A stretch of DNA of 64,000 nucleotides from an uncultured Collinsella sp. (lineage in GTDB: Bacteria; Actinomycetota; Coriobacteriia; Coriobacteriales; Coriobacteriaceae), in assembly GCA_900545745.1 (NCBI GenBank), contig URAD01000005.1, positions 22,334 to 86,333 on the forward strand, given 5' to 3'. Position numbers and translations under genes: made by a program. The notes beneath the pieces are model-generated. The model ran no database searches. It worked only from the letters and a program-made list of their open reading frames with translations, and was not told the DNA's origin. The first letter of the stretch is position 1. Each line of letters opens with the position of its first letter. Positions 1 through 10,416 of the stretch are shown piece after piece.

Positions 1-2641
1 TTTCGAAGCGCTTGGCAAATGAGTCACGCGTGCCCAGAAGGCCCGGCATCAAAAAGTCAAAGATGCTCCAAAGCTCGGACAGGCGATTTTCGATGGGCGT
101 GCCCGTCAGGGCAAAGCGCACGCCGGCCGGCAGGCGCTTGGCGGCGCGCGCCACCTGGGTGAGCGGGTTTTTAATGTACTGGGCCTCATCGAGCACCACG
201 CGGGCAAAGTCCTGCTCGGCATACTCATCGATATCGCGCCGCATAAGGTCATACGACGTTACAACCACGTTGTGCTCGACCACGCCAGCAATTTGCACGC
301 GACGCTGGGCCTTGGCGCCCACAATGGCGCACACATCAAGCGAGGGGGCAAAGCGCTCCAGCTCGGCGGTCCAGTTGTACACAAGCGACGCGGGGCATAC
401 CACGAGCGTGGGCTTGGTATCCCCCGCTTCCACGCGCGCCAGAATGTGCGCGATCATCTGCAGCGTTTTGCCCAGGCCCATGTCGTCGGCCAGGATGCCG
501 CCAAGGCCCAGGTGTTCGAGCGAGCCGAGCCACTGGTAGCCGTCGACCTGATAGCCGCGCAGTGTGGCCTTGAGCGAGACCGGCACCGTAAAGTCCATCT
601 TGCCGAGCGTGTCCAGACGCTCGACGGTACGGCGGAACGCAGCGTCGCGATCGGCCTCAAGCGCCGGCGTGCGCGCAAGCATGCTATCGACGAACAGGGT
701 ACTCGACGCGGGGAGCGACACGCCGTCGAGCAGGTCGACAGCATCGACGCCCAAGTCCCCTGCAAGGCCAAACGCGGCACGAGCGCCCTCGTCCAGGCGC
801 ACGATATCGCCGGACGTAAGACGCGCGAACGTCTGGTGGCGCTTATACGAATCGAGATAGATGGCAAGGTCGGCCGCCGAAAGCCCGCTCGCGCCCAACT
901 CGACGTCGAGCAGGTTGCTCTTGACGGTGGCACGCACCGAGAGCTTGGGCGCAGGACGCACCGAGATCTGGCGCAGGCGATCGCTGAGCATGACATCGCC
1001 AAGCTCGGACAAAGCCGCCAGTCCCTCGGTCAGCAGGCAGAACAGGCGAGCGTCATCACGTTCCTCAAACGCAAGGCCGCCTTCGTGGAAATCGAAGTAC
1101 AGGGCCGCCGTGTCCATGGCGCGAAATTCCGCCACCGCATCGCGAGGCGGAACACCGGGGCGCTGCTCTTCGAAAGGACTGCCCGGAGCACCAAGACTAA
1201 AGAGATCCGCCGACCAATCGCCGTAGGTCACCGTAATCTTGCAGGTCACGAGTCCATCGTCGACGCCAATCGCCATGGCAAAGCTCGGCTCGGGCGCCAC
1301 GGCATCGAGCACAGCGGGCGCGGTCAGGTCGGTGTAGTCGCGCAAGATAGGCAGCGCCATGCGGCAGAACTCGCCCACCTGGTCGGCGGCGATATGGACC
1401 GGCGTGCGGCAGGGCAACAAGTGCGACAGGAACGGCGCCGCATGTTGGGCAAACGCCATGTCGGTACGGCGCGCGCGGCGCGTATCGACCAGATAGGCTG
1501 CGTCACCAGCGACAAAGCAGTACGTATCGGCCGGCAGGCGCAAGTCGTAGCTGCCTCCCGCCGCCGGTGCAATCTTGGCGGCAAGGAGCGGCGGGCGCTT
1601 AGCCGGGACTTCGCCCTCCCCCTGCGGCGACGGCTCGACCGCCACCTCGTAGGAGCGATGCGTCGTCGTCCCCCGCGACCAAGCAGGCTCAAAGGACATG
1701 GTCCTGCCGCGCAGCAGGTCCAGCACGGACACGATGGAATGCTCGGATACCGGCAACTGACGCTCGGCGACAAAGCCGCTGCGGGCAAAGTCGTACGATA
1801 CCGAGCGCGAACTCGTGATGTCGCTCAGGTAGGCGACCGTCATTGCGACAAAGTCGAGCAGCTTTGTCGACACGTCATCGAAAGCCTCGGGCACATGGAC
1901 AAACGTAAGCTTCTTGCCATAGGAGAACGTACCACCGCGCACATAAGCATCGGCCATGCCGTCGATATCCTTAACCACGTAGGACACCGAACCGTAGCGA
2001 ATGCGAAACTCGAGCGCCCAGTTAAAGCGATCGGCAAACAGCGGATTGTAGTACGGCACCAGCGAGGGCTCCAGCACCGCTTTGGGCGCATCGGGGTCGA
2101 TGGTGCCGGCGAGCTTGCGACGCATGGCCACGAGCTCGTCCATGCGCGCGTCCGAAAGATCGGAAAGCGCTGCCATAAGGCTCGGGCTCGTGGGGACGGG
2201 CGCCGGGAAGGGAAAGTTGGGGTTGACCGCAGATGCGCTGGGCGCTGAGCGCGTGGGCTGCTTAGACTGTGCGGGCGGTACCGTAAACGTGCGGACCGGC
2301 GTGCGCAGGCCCTCGACGGGCTCGGCGCCGCTGGCATCCAGATACGCCAACGCCGTGGCGACGGCGTGCTTGCACATGCCGGAATAGCGGAAGGCGGCCG
2401 GGCAATCGCAGTCGTAGTCGATAACCTCGTGCTCGTCCATATCGAGCGCCACGTGTGTCTTGTACAGGTCGCCGCGCGAGCCACGCACCGAGCCCTCGAT
2501 GTTCACGTTTTTGGAGAAGCGCGAGCCGGAGTCCTCAAACGACAGCACGGCGCCGTTGAGCATGAGCGAGCGCCCCTTCATAAAGGTACTGCTGAGCGCC
2601 GCCTCTTTCCGGAGCGCCTGCGCAAACGTCCCCTGTGCCAT
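1..2641 (-). CDS. SNF2-family helicase with N-terminal SWIM zinc finger (partial, C-terminus off the window)
   Basis: This gene has an open left end, so it must be read by translating the minus strand from the ATG at 2641, which follows a GGAGG site. About 880 codons are visible. Around residues 77-91 is a SWIM zinc-binding motif (CDCPAAFRYSGMCKH). Near residues 715-725 is the SNF2 motif I, ADDMGLGKT, which binds ATP. A motif II DEAQ and motif III LTGTPIENRLSELW follow around residue 815-840. The second RecA-like domain is missing only because the sequence ends. Proteins of this type are ATP-driven DNA translocases that remodel nucleoprotein complexes; the SWIM finger probably mediates DNA or protein contact. 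It sits upstream in the minus direction of nothing visible and downstream of dnaE, separated by a palindromic repeat pair. The family is clear; the cellular role is not. Confidence 0.9.
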   Translation of the reverse strand, partial: MAQGTFAQALRKEAALSSTFMKGRSLMLNGAVLSFEDSGSRFSKNVNIEGSVRGSRGDLYKTHVALDMDEHEVIDYDCDCPAAFRYSGMCKHAVATALAYLDASGAEPVEGLRTPVRTFTVPPAQSKQPTRSAPSASAVNPNFPFPAPVPTSPSLMAALSDLSDARMDELVAMRRKLAGTIDPDAPKAVLEPSLVPYYNPLFADRFNWALEFRIRYGSVSYVVKDIDGMADAYVRGGTFSYGKKLTFVHVPEAFDDVSTKLLDFVAMTVAYLSDITSSRSVSYDFARSGFVAERQLPVSEHSIVSVLDLLRGRTMSFEPAWSRGTTTHRSYEVAVEPSPQGEGEVPAKRPPLLAAKIAPAAGGSYDLRLPADTYCFVAGDAAYLVDTRRARRTDMAFAQHAAPFLSHLLPCRTPVHIAADQVGEFCRMALPILRDYTDLTAPAVLDAVAPEPSFAMAIGVDDGLVTCKITVTYGDWSADLFSLGAPGSPFEEQRPGVPPRDAVAEFRAMDTAALYFDFHEGGLAFEERDDARLFCLLTEGLAALSELGDVMLSDRLRQISVRPAPKLSVRATVKSNLLDVELGASGLSAADLAIYLDSYKRHQTFARLTSGDIVRLDEGARAAFGLAGDLGVDAVDLLDGVSLPASSTLFVDSMLARTPALEADRDAAFRRTVERLDTLGKMDFTVPVSLKATLRGYQVDGYQWLGSLEHLGLGGILADDMGLGKTLQMIAHILARVEAGDTKPTLVVCPASLVYNWTAELERFAPSLDVCAIVGAKAQRRVQIAGVVEHNVVVTSYDLMRRDIDEYAEQDFARVVLDEAQYIKNPLTQVARAAKRLPAGVRFALTGTPIENRLSELWSIFDFLMPGLLGTRDSFAKRFE

Positions 2642-2662
2642 CACTTCCTCCAATCGCACCCA

Positions 2663-2790
2663 GGGTAGCTAATTTGGGACGGGGTTATTTTAGCTACCCC
2701 CCACATGTTGGTTGAGAGTTATTCAAATCCCAGCCAATTCGCCGTCAGCCAAAGGGTAGCTAAAAAAGCCCCGTCCCAAATTAGCTACCC
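2663..2790. repeat. Pair of oppositely oriented 37-bp hairpins (family A), each with GCCCCGTCCC-like core
   Basis: Two hairpins lie at 2663-2699 and 2754-2790 in opposite orientation. Each has arms GGGTAGCT/AGCTACCC around a core that reads roughly AACCCCGTCCCAAATT or AGCCCCGTCCCAAATT. Because they are inverted, the pair could also fold into one long structure. The 2754-2790 copy lies just after the dnaE stop codon and could serve as its 3' end hairpin. The same core recurs at 21384-21416 with different arms. Confidence 0.8.
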
Positions 2791-2806
2791 CTCAGCAACG
2801 CCGTCC

Positions 2807-5800
2807 CTAGATCACCGTCACGCGACCCTGGTTACCCACAATGGCCTTGGCTTCGGCCAGTAGCGGAATCGAGCGTGCGTTGACCTTGGCCGGCACCTCG
2901 GCGCGCAGCACGCGCCCGTCCACCTGCTCGATAAAGATCTCCACGCGGTCGCCGCCCGGGTTGGTGGTGAGCACCGTGGCCAGGCGCGCCATATTGCCCT
3001 GGCTAAAGCGGCTGTTGGGCACCATGACCTCAAAGACCTTGGGCTTGTTTTTCTCCTCGCTAAGCTCCAGCGGCACAATCTCCTGCGCGATGATCTGGTC
3101 GCCGCGGTCCGAGCGCTCGAGCTTGCCCTTAATGCGCACAAACGCGTCGGACAGCTGCGCGCCGGTCTCGGGATCGACCTCGCCGTACAGGTACCCCTCG
3201 GCCTCCTTGTAGGTCTTGGGGAACACCACGACCGTGGCCTCGCCTTCCATGTCCTCGAGCTGCACTATACCCATGGGATCGCCGTTTTTGGTCACGCGCT
3301 TGGACACGCTCGAGACCATACCGGCCCACCACAGCGCCTTGCCCTCGGGAATCTCCTGGTTGATGGTACCGCCCGTGGGGTTTTGCACCTCGTAGCCGGT
3401 GTCGATCTGCGAGAACGAGAAGTCGCGCGCTTTGCTAAGTGCATACTCAAACGGGCGCAGCGGGTGGTCCGAGACATAGATGCCCAGAACCTCCTTCTCC
3501 TGGCTCAGCTTAAGGTGGCGGTCCCACTCCTGGCCATCCGGATCGGGCACGCTCACCTCAAAGCCCGAGCCCTCGACGTCGCCAAACATATCGAAGAACG
3601 ACGTCTGGCCGCTCGCGCGATCTTTCTGGCGCTTTACCGCGGCATCGATGATGTTCTCGGGGTTGTTCTTATCCACAAAGTGCATCATCTGACGACGCGG
3701 ATACCCCGTGGAGTCGAAGGCGCCTGCCTTGATGAGCGATTCGATCACGCGACGGTTGGCCCGGCTCGAGTCCACGCGCTCGACAAAGTCGTGCAGCGTC
3801 TTAAACGGACCGCCTGCCTCGCGCTCTGCAATAATCGCCTGTGCCACGCCGGTGCCCACGCCGCGGATGCCGGCCAGACCAAAGCGCACGCCCTCCTTGG
3901 TAGCCGTGAACTCGGTACCGGACTCGTTGACATCTGGCGAAAGCACGGGGATGCCGTCGTGACGGCACGCCGAGACGTAGTGCACGATCTTGTCAGTCTT
4001 GCCCGTGTAGGACGTCAGAACGGCCGCCATGTACTCGTGCGGATAGTGCGCCTTGAGCCACGCCGTCTGCATAACCAGGATGGCGTAGCCGGCGGAGTGC
4101 GACTTGTTAAAGGCGTAGGAGGCGAACTCAAGAACATCGTCCCAAATCTTCTGGGCGACCTCGCGCGTGTAGTTGTTCTTGATAGCACCGTTCATCCAGT
4201 GGTCGTAGGTGGTCTCGTCCGAGCCATCCTCCCAGTGGAGCACCGTCGACGTGAGCAGCTTGATCTTCTTCTTAGCCACGGGCTTACGGATACGCGAGTC
4301 CGATTCGCCCTTGGAGAAGCCGCACATCTCGACGGAGATGAGCATAACCTGCTCCTGGTAGACCATGGTGCCGTAGGTTTCGCCCAGAATGTCGTCCAGG
4401 CGGTCGTCGTAGGAGACAGCCGGTTCCTTGCCGTTCATACGGTTAATATAGGACGAAACCATGCCGGCGCCCAGCGGTCCCGGGCGGTACAGAGCGATCA
4501 ATGCCACGACGTGCTTGTACTCGGTGGGCTTCATGTTCTTGATCGTGGCCGTCATGCCGGCGGACTCGACCTGGAAGACGCCGGCGGTGTGGCCGGAGCC
4601 CATGAGCTTAAAGATCTCGGGGTCGTCAAAGGGAATCTCTTCCTCTTTGATGTCGATGCCGAAGTTCTTTTTGATGTTGGCCTTGGCCTTGGAGATAACC
4701 GTCAGCGTACGCAGACCCAGGAAGTCCATCTTGAGCAGGCCCATGTCGGCAACGGTATGGCCCTCGTACTGGGTAATCTCGACGCCGCCCTTGGTATCGA
4801 GCTTGGTGGGCACGTGCTCGTTGACGGGGTCGCGGCAAATCAGAACGGCGCACGCGTGCACGCCCTCGCCACGGGTAAGGCCCTCGATCGAGAGCGCCGT
4901 GTCGATGATGCGGCGGGCGTCGTCGTCCTTTTTATAGGCCTCGGCAAAGTCGGGGTTAAACAGATCCTCTTTGCCGGGTTGCTTTTCGAGCACCTGCTTG
5001 AGCTTGACCTTGGGGTCGCTCGAGACCATCTTGGACAGGCGCTGGCCCATGTAGACCGGGTAGTCCAGGACGCGCGCGGCGTCGTTGATGGCCTGCTTGG
5101 CCTTAATGGTCGAGTAGGTGATGACGTGGGTAACCTTCTCGGGGCCGTAGAGCTGGCGAACGTGCTCCACGACCTCGAGGCGCCGCTCATCGTCGAAGTC
5201 CATATCGATATCGGGCATCTCGGTACGCTGCGGGGACAGGAACCTCTCGAACATCAGGCCGTTCTCGAGCGGGTCGAACGCGGTGATGTTCATGGCGTAG
5301 GCGACGATAGCGCCGGCGGCCGAGCCACGGCCGGGGCCGACGCCGATGCCGTTGTCCTTGGCCCATTGCACGTACTCGGCAACGATCAAAAAGTAGGCGG
5401 CAAAGCCCTTGTCGCAGATGACCTTGTATTCGTACTCAAAGCGCTCTTTGATGTTGACGCCGCCGATCTCGCGCGTGGCCCAGTCGTCGCCGTAGTGCTG
5501 GCGCAGGCCCTTCTCGCACTCGCGGCGGAACTGGCTCTCGTGCGTCTCGCCGGGATCGAGCAGCGGGAAGCGCGGCAGGATGATGGAGTCCCAGTCCAGC
5601 TCCACGTAGCACTTGTCGGCGATCTCGAGCGTGTTGTCGCAGGCCTCGGGGCAATACGGGAACATCGCCCGCATCTCCTCCTCGGTCTTCATGTAAAACT
5701 CCGAGCCGGTCATGCGCATGCGGTTGGGGTCGTCAACCTTGGCGTTCATGCCGATACACATGATGACGTCCTGCACGGGCGCGTCCTCGCGGCGCAGGTA

Positions 5801-6610
5801 GTGGAAGTCGTTGGTGGCGATGACCTTGACGCCCACCTGCTTGGCAATATCGATGAGCGTGCGGTCCATCTGCTCGTCGGTCAGACCGTTATCGGTGGTA
5901 ATGCCGTGTTCCTGGATCTCGATATAAAAGTCGCCGGGCTCGAAGGTGTCGCGGAAGGTCTCGGCCCACTTGATGGCGCCTTCCATATCGCCACGGTCGA
6001 TGTACTTGGGGATGATGCCCGCGATGCAGGCGCTCGTGCAGATCATGCCCTTGGCATGCCGGCGCAGGTTGTCGAGTGTCACGCGCGGCTTGTAGTAAAA
6101 ACCCTGCACAGCGGCCTCGGAGACCGTCTGCATCAGGTTAACGTAGCCCTCCTGGTCCTTGGCCAGAAGAATCATATGGTAGAGCTCGGGCTTGTGGTCG
6201 CGGGCGAGCGTCTCGTCCGGCGTAAAGTAGACCTCGCAGCCAAAGATGGGCTTGATGACCAGCGGCGGCTTGAGCTCGTCGATGTTGCCCTTCTCGTCCC
6301 ACATGGCCATGTCCTTCACATACTGGGCATGCTCGCGCGGGTTTGCCTCGGGGTCGGGCTCCACCAGCTCGTCGCGGCGGTCCTTTTCCAAGAAGGCCTT
6401 GTCGTGGCTCCACGTTTTGTACTCGGGCGTGTTGTGGTTGACGGCGTCGCAGGCCAGCGCCAGATCGGGCACGCCGTACATGTAGCCGTGGTCGGTAATA
6501 GCCACGGCGGGCATGCCCAGCTCAACAGCGCGATTGACCATATCCTGGATACGGGTTGCGCCGTCGAGCATGGAGAAAACAGTGTGATTGTGCAGATGGA
6601 CGAATGCCAT
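2807..6610 (-). CDS. dnaE: DNA polymerase III subunit alpha
   Basis: This is the replicative DNA polymerase catalytic subunit, 1267 residues, a normal length for DnaE. The N-terminal PHP domain begins MAFVHLHNHTVFSMLDG with the HLHNH metal-binding motif. The polymerase active site PDIDMDFDDERR is near residue 465 and supplies two catalytic aspartates; a third lies in KMDFLGLRTL. A glycine-rich VGPGRGSAAG precedes it. Toward the C-terminus are a helix-hairpin-helix region and an OB-fold (about residues 1090-1190, WAGMVSSVSKRVTKNG). The ATG at 6610 is chosen because it gives the exact conserved start and has a GGAG site upstream. It is a single-gene unit, followed by the family A hairpin and preceded by a family B palindrome. 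Nothing is odd about the protein. Confidence 0.97.
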   Translation of the reverse strand: MAFVHLHNHTVFSMLDGATRIQDMVNRAVELGMPAVAITDHGYMYGVPDLALACDAVNHNTPEYKTWSHDKAFLEKDRRDELVEPDPEANPREHAQYVKDMAMWDEKGNIDELKPPLVIKPIFGCEVYFTPDETLARDHKPELYHMILLAKDQEGYVNLMQTVSEAAVQGFYYKPRVTLDNLRRHAKGMICTSACIAGIIPKYIDRGDMEGAIKWAETFRDTFEPGDFYIEIQEHGITTDNGLTDEQMDRTLIDIAKQVGVKVIATNDFHYLRREDAPVQDVIMCIGMNAKVDDPNRMRMTGSEFYMKTEEEMRAMFPYCPEACDNTLEIADKCYVELDWDSIILPRFPLLDPGETHESQFRRECEKGLRQHYGDDWATREIGGVNIKERFEYEYKVICDKGFAAYFLIVAEYVQWAKDNGIGVGPGRGSAAGAIVAYAMNITAFDPLENGLMFERFLSPQRTEMPDIDMDFDDERRLEVVEHVRQLYGPEKVTHVITYSTIKAKQAINDAARVLDYPVYMGQRLSKMVSSDPKVKLKQVLEKQPGKEDLFNPDFAEAYKKDDDARRIIDTALSIEGLTRGEGVHACAVLICRDPVNEHVPTKLDTKGGVEITQYEGHTVADMGLLKMDFLGLRTLTVISKAKANIKKNFGIDIKEEEIPFDDPEIFKLMGSGHTAGVFQVESAGMTATIKNMKPTEYKHVVALIALYRPGPLGAGMVSSYINRMNGKEPAVSYDDRLDDILGETYGTMVYQEQVMLISVEMCGFSKGESDSRIRKPVAKKKIKLLTSTVLHWEDGSDETTYDHWMNGAIKNNYTREVAQKIWDDVLEFASYAFNKSHSAGYAILVMQTAWLKAHYPHEYMAAVLTSYTGKTDKIVHYVSACRHDGIPVLSPDVNESGTEFTATKEGVRFGLAGIRGVGTGVAQAIIAEREAGGPFKTLHDFVERVDSSRANRRVIESLIKAGAFDSTGYPRRQMMHFVDKNNPENIIDAAVKRQKDRASGQTSFFDMFGDVEGSGFEVSVPDPDGQEWDRHLKLSQEKEVLGIYVSDHPLRPFEYALSKARDFSFSQIDTGYEVQNPTGGTINQEIPEGKALWWAGMVSSVSKRVTKNGDPMGIVQLEDMEGEATVVVFPKTYKEAEGYLYGEVDPETGAQLSDAFVRIKGKLERSDRGDQIIAQEIVPLELSEEKNKPKVFEVMVPNSRFSQGNMARLATVLTTNPGGDRVEIFIEQVDGRVLRAEVPAKVNARSIPLLAEAKAIVGNQGRVTVI

Positions 6611-6711
6611 GTGATGAGCTCCGATGCGGGTTCGTGTTCTGACTGAACGATTTTACCGCACGGCGCGGACGGCACCCGAACCTAGCCAAACCCACACGGC
6701 TCCTCTTGCAG

Positions 6712-6774
6712 TTGCGGTGGAATAGTTCCCGCTTGGGCCACCTGGGCCGCAATGCAGGAACTATTCCACCGCAA
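6712..6774. repeat. Family B palindrome, diverged copy between addA and dnaE
   Basis: Inverted arms TTGCGGTGGAATAGTTCC and its complement flank a 27-base loop. It resembles the copies at 17750, 41773, 54542 and 63863, but several positions differ in both arms so that pairing is preserved (for example GGTGGAATAG against CTATTCCACC). It lies 13 bases beyond the addA stop codon and could act as a 3' hairpin. Confidence 0.8.
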
Positions 6775-6786
6775 GTTATCTGAGGA

Positions 6787-9700
6787 CTAGAAGTTGTAGG
6801 TGACTACTTGGGGCTCGGCGGGTTCGACGAAGATGGTTGGATCCGGCTGCTCCACGCGGACGAACTTGACGGTCACGGCCTCAAAGCCCGCCTTGTGCAG
6901 AACATCAGCGTAGACGCGCGCCTGCAGGGCGTGCTTCTCGAGCAGCTGGTCGGGCGTCTCATCCGGCGTGCCGCCCGTCTTGTAGTCGATGACCAGTGCG
7001 CACGACGGATCGGCCGGGTCGGTAGCCAGTGCATCGATGGCGCCCTCGGCATAAGCACCGTAGCGAGCGATGTCCTTGTCCTCGCAGCCCAGTGAAAAGA
7101 ACGGCACCTCGGCGCGAACGCACGGCCACGCGAGCAGGTCGGCACGAACAGCCGACTTGAGCCAGCGGTCCAGGGCAACGTCGAAGCGTTCGCGCTGTTC
7201 CGGCGTCAGGTGCCACAGGCGAGCCAGGGCCTCGGCACGCTCAGCGGGCAGCGCATCGGCACCCATCTCGATGAGCCACTGGCAGGCAGCGTGGAAGGCC
7301 GAGCCCAGCGCCATGGGGTTGCCAACGGGCTCGACGGCGGCCACGTCTGCATCCGTCATCTCGGAACCATCCGACTCCGCATCATCGCCGGACTCGTCCA
7401 TGGGCACGTGTGCCTCGGCGGCACGATCTTCCGTCTCGGCATGGAGCGCCGCGGCGATTGACGAGTAGCTATACGAATCACGCATCGGATACGGACAGAT
7501 GCCCATGCGCACGCCCACTGCCTGGGGATACACAAGCTCAAACGAATCGGGCTTGGGGTCGGCAGGACCGGGCACGGTTGAGCGCGCAGCATTATCGGCG
7601 GCATCGGCATCGCCGCGAACAAGCCTGCCCTCGACATCCAGCGAAGCGTTGGCCTCAAACGCCTGCTCGCCAAACGTAAAGTCCGCCAGCGAGATAAGCT
7701 CGTAGTCGCCCGGCTTGGAGTTGTCGAACACCAAACGGTCGCTATCGAGCTGCGGCATGTCCAGACTGTCGGCCGGCAGGATGCGGCGCAGCACATCGTA
7801 GGTCAGATCGGTCTCGACATCAAAGGTCGGCGCCGTCACCTTGCCGCGGCTCACGCCGGCATCCATCGCCAGAATGACCAGCTCACGCGCTCGCGTCATG
7901 GCGACATAGAGCAGACGAGCCCGCTCCTCGAGCGAAAGCTGCAGGTCGTCGTTGCGCAGGCGAGCAAATGCCTCGGCGGGAGAACCCGTCGCACAGACGT
8001 CCTCCATGAGCTCCGGCGGCAGCCACAGCGACGTGCCCTTGCCCTTAAACGCATGCTCAAACTGCTTTTTGACGTCATCGCCCTTCACAAAGGTCCCATC
8101 GGCAAGCTTAACGCCATCAAAACGAGCTGGCAGTGCCACGACCTGCGCTCCGCCCTCGACACGCCCCATCTGAGCCGCACCGGACGGCTTGCGCACGCCA
8201 AAACACTCGGCAACCGCTACGACCGGATACTCCAGACCCTTGGACGCATGCACGGTCATGATGCGCACCGCGCCGTCGCCCTCCTCGTTGAGGGCACCCG
8301 GGGCCTCCTTGCCCGCCAAGAAGCGGTCGAAGGCCAGCGCGATGGAACGCGGCGAGTTGCCGAACTCGGCCTCCTCCTCGGCCACGGCGTCGAGCGCCTT
8401 GAGCACGTTGGCGGCGATGGCCTTGCCCTCGGGGCCGCGCTGCGCCAGGCGCACGAACCAGCCGGAGGCATTGACCGCGTCGCGCGCGATGGCGGCGAAC
8501 GAATCACGCCCCACGCGACGCAGTGCGTAGCGCAGCACCTCGCGGGCACGCGTCACAAGCGGCAAGCCCTGCAAGCCCGGCACATCGGAATCGCTCATGA
8601 TGCCCATGTCGATATTCCGGCGCGAGGTCTCCCCCGTCTCGCCATCGAGCTTGGTCGCCAGCGCCAGGAACTCCTGGGCGCCGAGCGCAAACATCGGCGA
8701 GGCGAGCAGCGGCATAAGGCCCTGCGCCGTATCGGCCGGATTGGCGAGCGCGCAGACCAGGGCACGCACCGTCTGCACCTCGGCTGCCTGGGCAAAGACC
8801 GAGCCGCCTGCGATGACGCAGTCGAGCCCCTGATCGCGGAAGGCCTGGGCGTAGACATCGGCGTTGGTCATGCGGCCCAGCAGCAGTACCATGCCGCCCT
8901 GGGGCTGGCCGGCATCGGCAAGCGCGCGGAAGCGCTCGGCGATCGCGCGGGCCTTGGCCTGTGTGCGCTCCTGCATACTGCCGCCGGCAACAAAGAGGGC
9001 CTGGCGGCGCGAGGCGTCCGCCACCAGCGTGTCCTTGCGGCCGTCGCTCGCCTCAAGATCCAAAAAGCCCTGCATCAGGCCGCCGTCATCGCCGTCGAAG
9101 ACGCGTGCCACGTAACGCAGCACCTCGTCATGGCTGCGGAAGTTGCGCACGAGTTTGACGAGTTCGCCGGCAGGGGCATCGGCCACGGCAGTCGCCTCGG
9201 GCGCGGCAGACGAGCCCACCTTGCGTTCCTGACGACGGAACACCTCGACCTCGGCGCCACGGAAGCGATAGATGGACTGCTGCGCATCGCCCACGGTGCA
9301 CAGCGCGCGCTCCCCCGCACCCGTCAGGTAGCGTATCAGATCGACCTGCATCTGGTCGGTATCCTGAAACTCATCGATCATGACCATCTTAAAGCGGCCC
9401 TCGTACGCAGCACGGATGGCAGGGTAATCGCGCAGGGCCTCGTAGGCCATACGCAGCAGGTCGTTATTATCGAGGGCGGACTGGGCAGCCTTCAGCGCGC
9501 GATACTCAGCCTCCACGGAACGGGCCAGGCCCACCAGCGCATCGAGCGCCGGGCCACCGCAGGCAAGCACGATATTGATAAACGCATCGGCGGCCTCGGC
9601 CTTGAGCAGCTCGACCTGCTCCTTAGGGAATGCCTTGCTCGCGCGCGGCATGGTGCACGACATCATGAGTCGCGCCGCATCCTCCATGGTTTTGCCACTC

Positions 9701-10413
9701 GCCTCGAACGCGTCAATGGCGTCGAGTGCCATCTGCGCCTTCTCGGTCGCGGCCTTGCTTGCGCCCAGCGCCGCGCGATAGGCATCGGCGAGTGCCGAGG
9801 TATCGGCCTGCCCGCGCGCCACGCACACGTCGTCCATACCGCCCGGCAACTGGCTCGACAGCTCCAGCAGGTCGCGCACCAGGCCCTTGATGGTCGCGCC
9901 AGCGCCAAAGGAACCGCCCTCGCCCGCCATGGGATACCAGGCATAGAGGGCCTTGAGCGATGCCGCGAGCTCGGGGGCGGCATCGGGCGCCGTCGCGCGG
10001 GCCAACACATGCTCAACAGCCTGGTCCATAAGCTCGTCGGTATCGGTGAGCACCGTGAACTCGGGGTCGATGCCCAGCTCCAGCGCATGCGCGCGCAGGA
10101 TACGCGAGCACATGCCGTGAATGGTCGAGATCCACGCGTCGTCGACGGTCAGTGCTTCCTCGTCCATGCCCTCGTCGATAAGCGCACGGCGCACGCGGTC
10201 ACGGATCTCGGCCGCGGCATCTTTGGTAAAGGTAATGGCGAGCACCTGGTCAAGATGTTCAACGAACGGACCGGATTCAGGCGAGAGCGCGTAGACGATG
10301 CGACGCGTGAGGGTAAAGGTCTTGCCCGAACCGGCGCCCGCCGAGACAAACAGCGGACGGTCGAGCGTTTTGACAATCTGCAGCTGTTGCGGCATCAAAG
10401 TCGAAAGATCCAT
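6787..10413 (-). CDS. addA: AddA-like UvrD-type helicase-nuclease subunit
   Basis: This is the helicase-nuclease subunit of an AddAB double-strand-break resection complex, 1208 residues. Superfamily 1 motifs appear in order: Walker A SAGAGSGKTFTLTRR near residue 24, motif II MIDEFQDTDQMQ, motif III VGDAQQSIYRFRGAE, motif IV NFRSHDEVL, motif V TVHASKGLEYPVV and motif VI LLYVAMTRARELVI. Near the C-terminus RAEVPF and VIDYKTGG form the PD-(D/E)XK nuclease site. The ATG at 10413 has GGAGG about nine bases upstream, and the stop of addB is three bases away, so the two genes are one operon with addB first. Known AddAB enzymes process DNA ends for RecA. The assignment to AddA rather than a generic UvrD protein rests on the nuclease domain and on the addB neighbour. 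Confidence 0.93.
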   Translation of the reverse strand: MDLSTLMPQQLQIVKTLDRPLFVSAGAGSGKTFTLTRRIVYALSPESGPFVEHLDQVLAITFTKDAAAEIRDRVRRALIDEGMDEEALTVDDAWISTIHGMCSRILRAHALELGIDPEFTVLTDTDELMDQAVEHVLARATAPDAAPELAASLKALYAWYPMAGEGGSFGAGATIKGLVRDLLELSSQLPGGMDDVCVARGQADTSALADAYRAALGASKAATEKAQMALDAIDAFEASGKTMEDAARLMMSCTMPRASKAFPKEQVELLKAEAADAFINIVLACGGPALDALVGLARSVEAEYRALKAAQSALDNNDLLRMAYEALRDYPAIRAAYEGRFKMVMIDEFQDTDQMQVDLIRYLTGAGERALCTVGDAQQSIYRFRGAEVEVFRRQERKVGSSAAPEATAVADAPAGELVKLVRNFRSHDEVLRYVARVFDGDDGGLMQGFLDLEASDGRKDTLVADASRRQALFVAGGSMQERTQAKARAIAERFRALADAGQPQGGMVLLLGRMTNADVYAQAFRDQGLDCVIAGGSVFAQAAEVQTVRALVCALANPADTAQGLMPLLASPMFALGAQEFLALATKLDGETGETSRRNIDMGIMSDSDVPGLQGLPLVTRAREVLRYALRRVGRDSFAAIARDAVNASGWFVRLAQRGPEGKAIAANVLKALDAVAEEEAEFGNSPRSIALAFDRFLAGKEAPGALNEEGDGAVRIMTVHASKGLEYPVVAVAECFGVRKPSGAAQMGRVEGGAQVVALPARFDGVKLADGTFVKGDDVKKQFEHAFKGKGTSLWLPPELMEDVCATGSPAEAFARLRNDDLQLSLEERARLLYVAMTRARELVILAMDAGVSRGKVTAPTFDVETDLTYDVLRRILPADSLDMPQLDSDRLVFDNSKPGDYELISLADFTFGEQAFEANASLDVEGRLVRGDADAADNAARSTVPGPADPKPDSFELVYPQAVGVRMGICPYPMRDSYSYSSIAAALHAETEDRAAEAHVPMDESGDDAESDGSEMTDADVAAVEPVGNPMALGSAFHAACQWLIEMGADALPAERAEALARLWHLTPEQRERFDVALDRWLKSAVRADLLAWPCVRAEVPFFSLGCEDKDIARYGAYAEGAIDALATDPADPSCALVIDYKTGGTPDETPDQLLEKHALQARVYADVLHKAGFEAVTVKFVRVEQPDPTIFVEPAEPQVVTYNF

Positions 10414-10416
10414 GGT

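Noticed and set aside
272..2248. 658-codon plus-strand open frame
   Set aside because: It is the antisense shadow of the SNF2 helicase, whose minus-strand motifs (ADDMGLGKT, LTGTPIENR) are unmistakable. Its translation is basic and low in hydrophobic order.
3383..6646. 1087-codon plus-strand open frame
   Set aside because: Antisense of dnaE, a common effect of GC-rich codon use.
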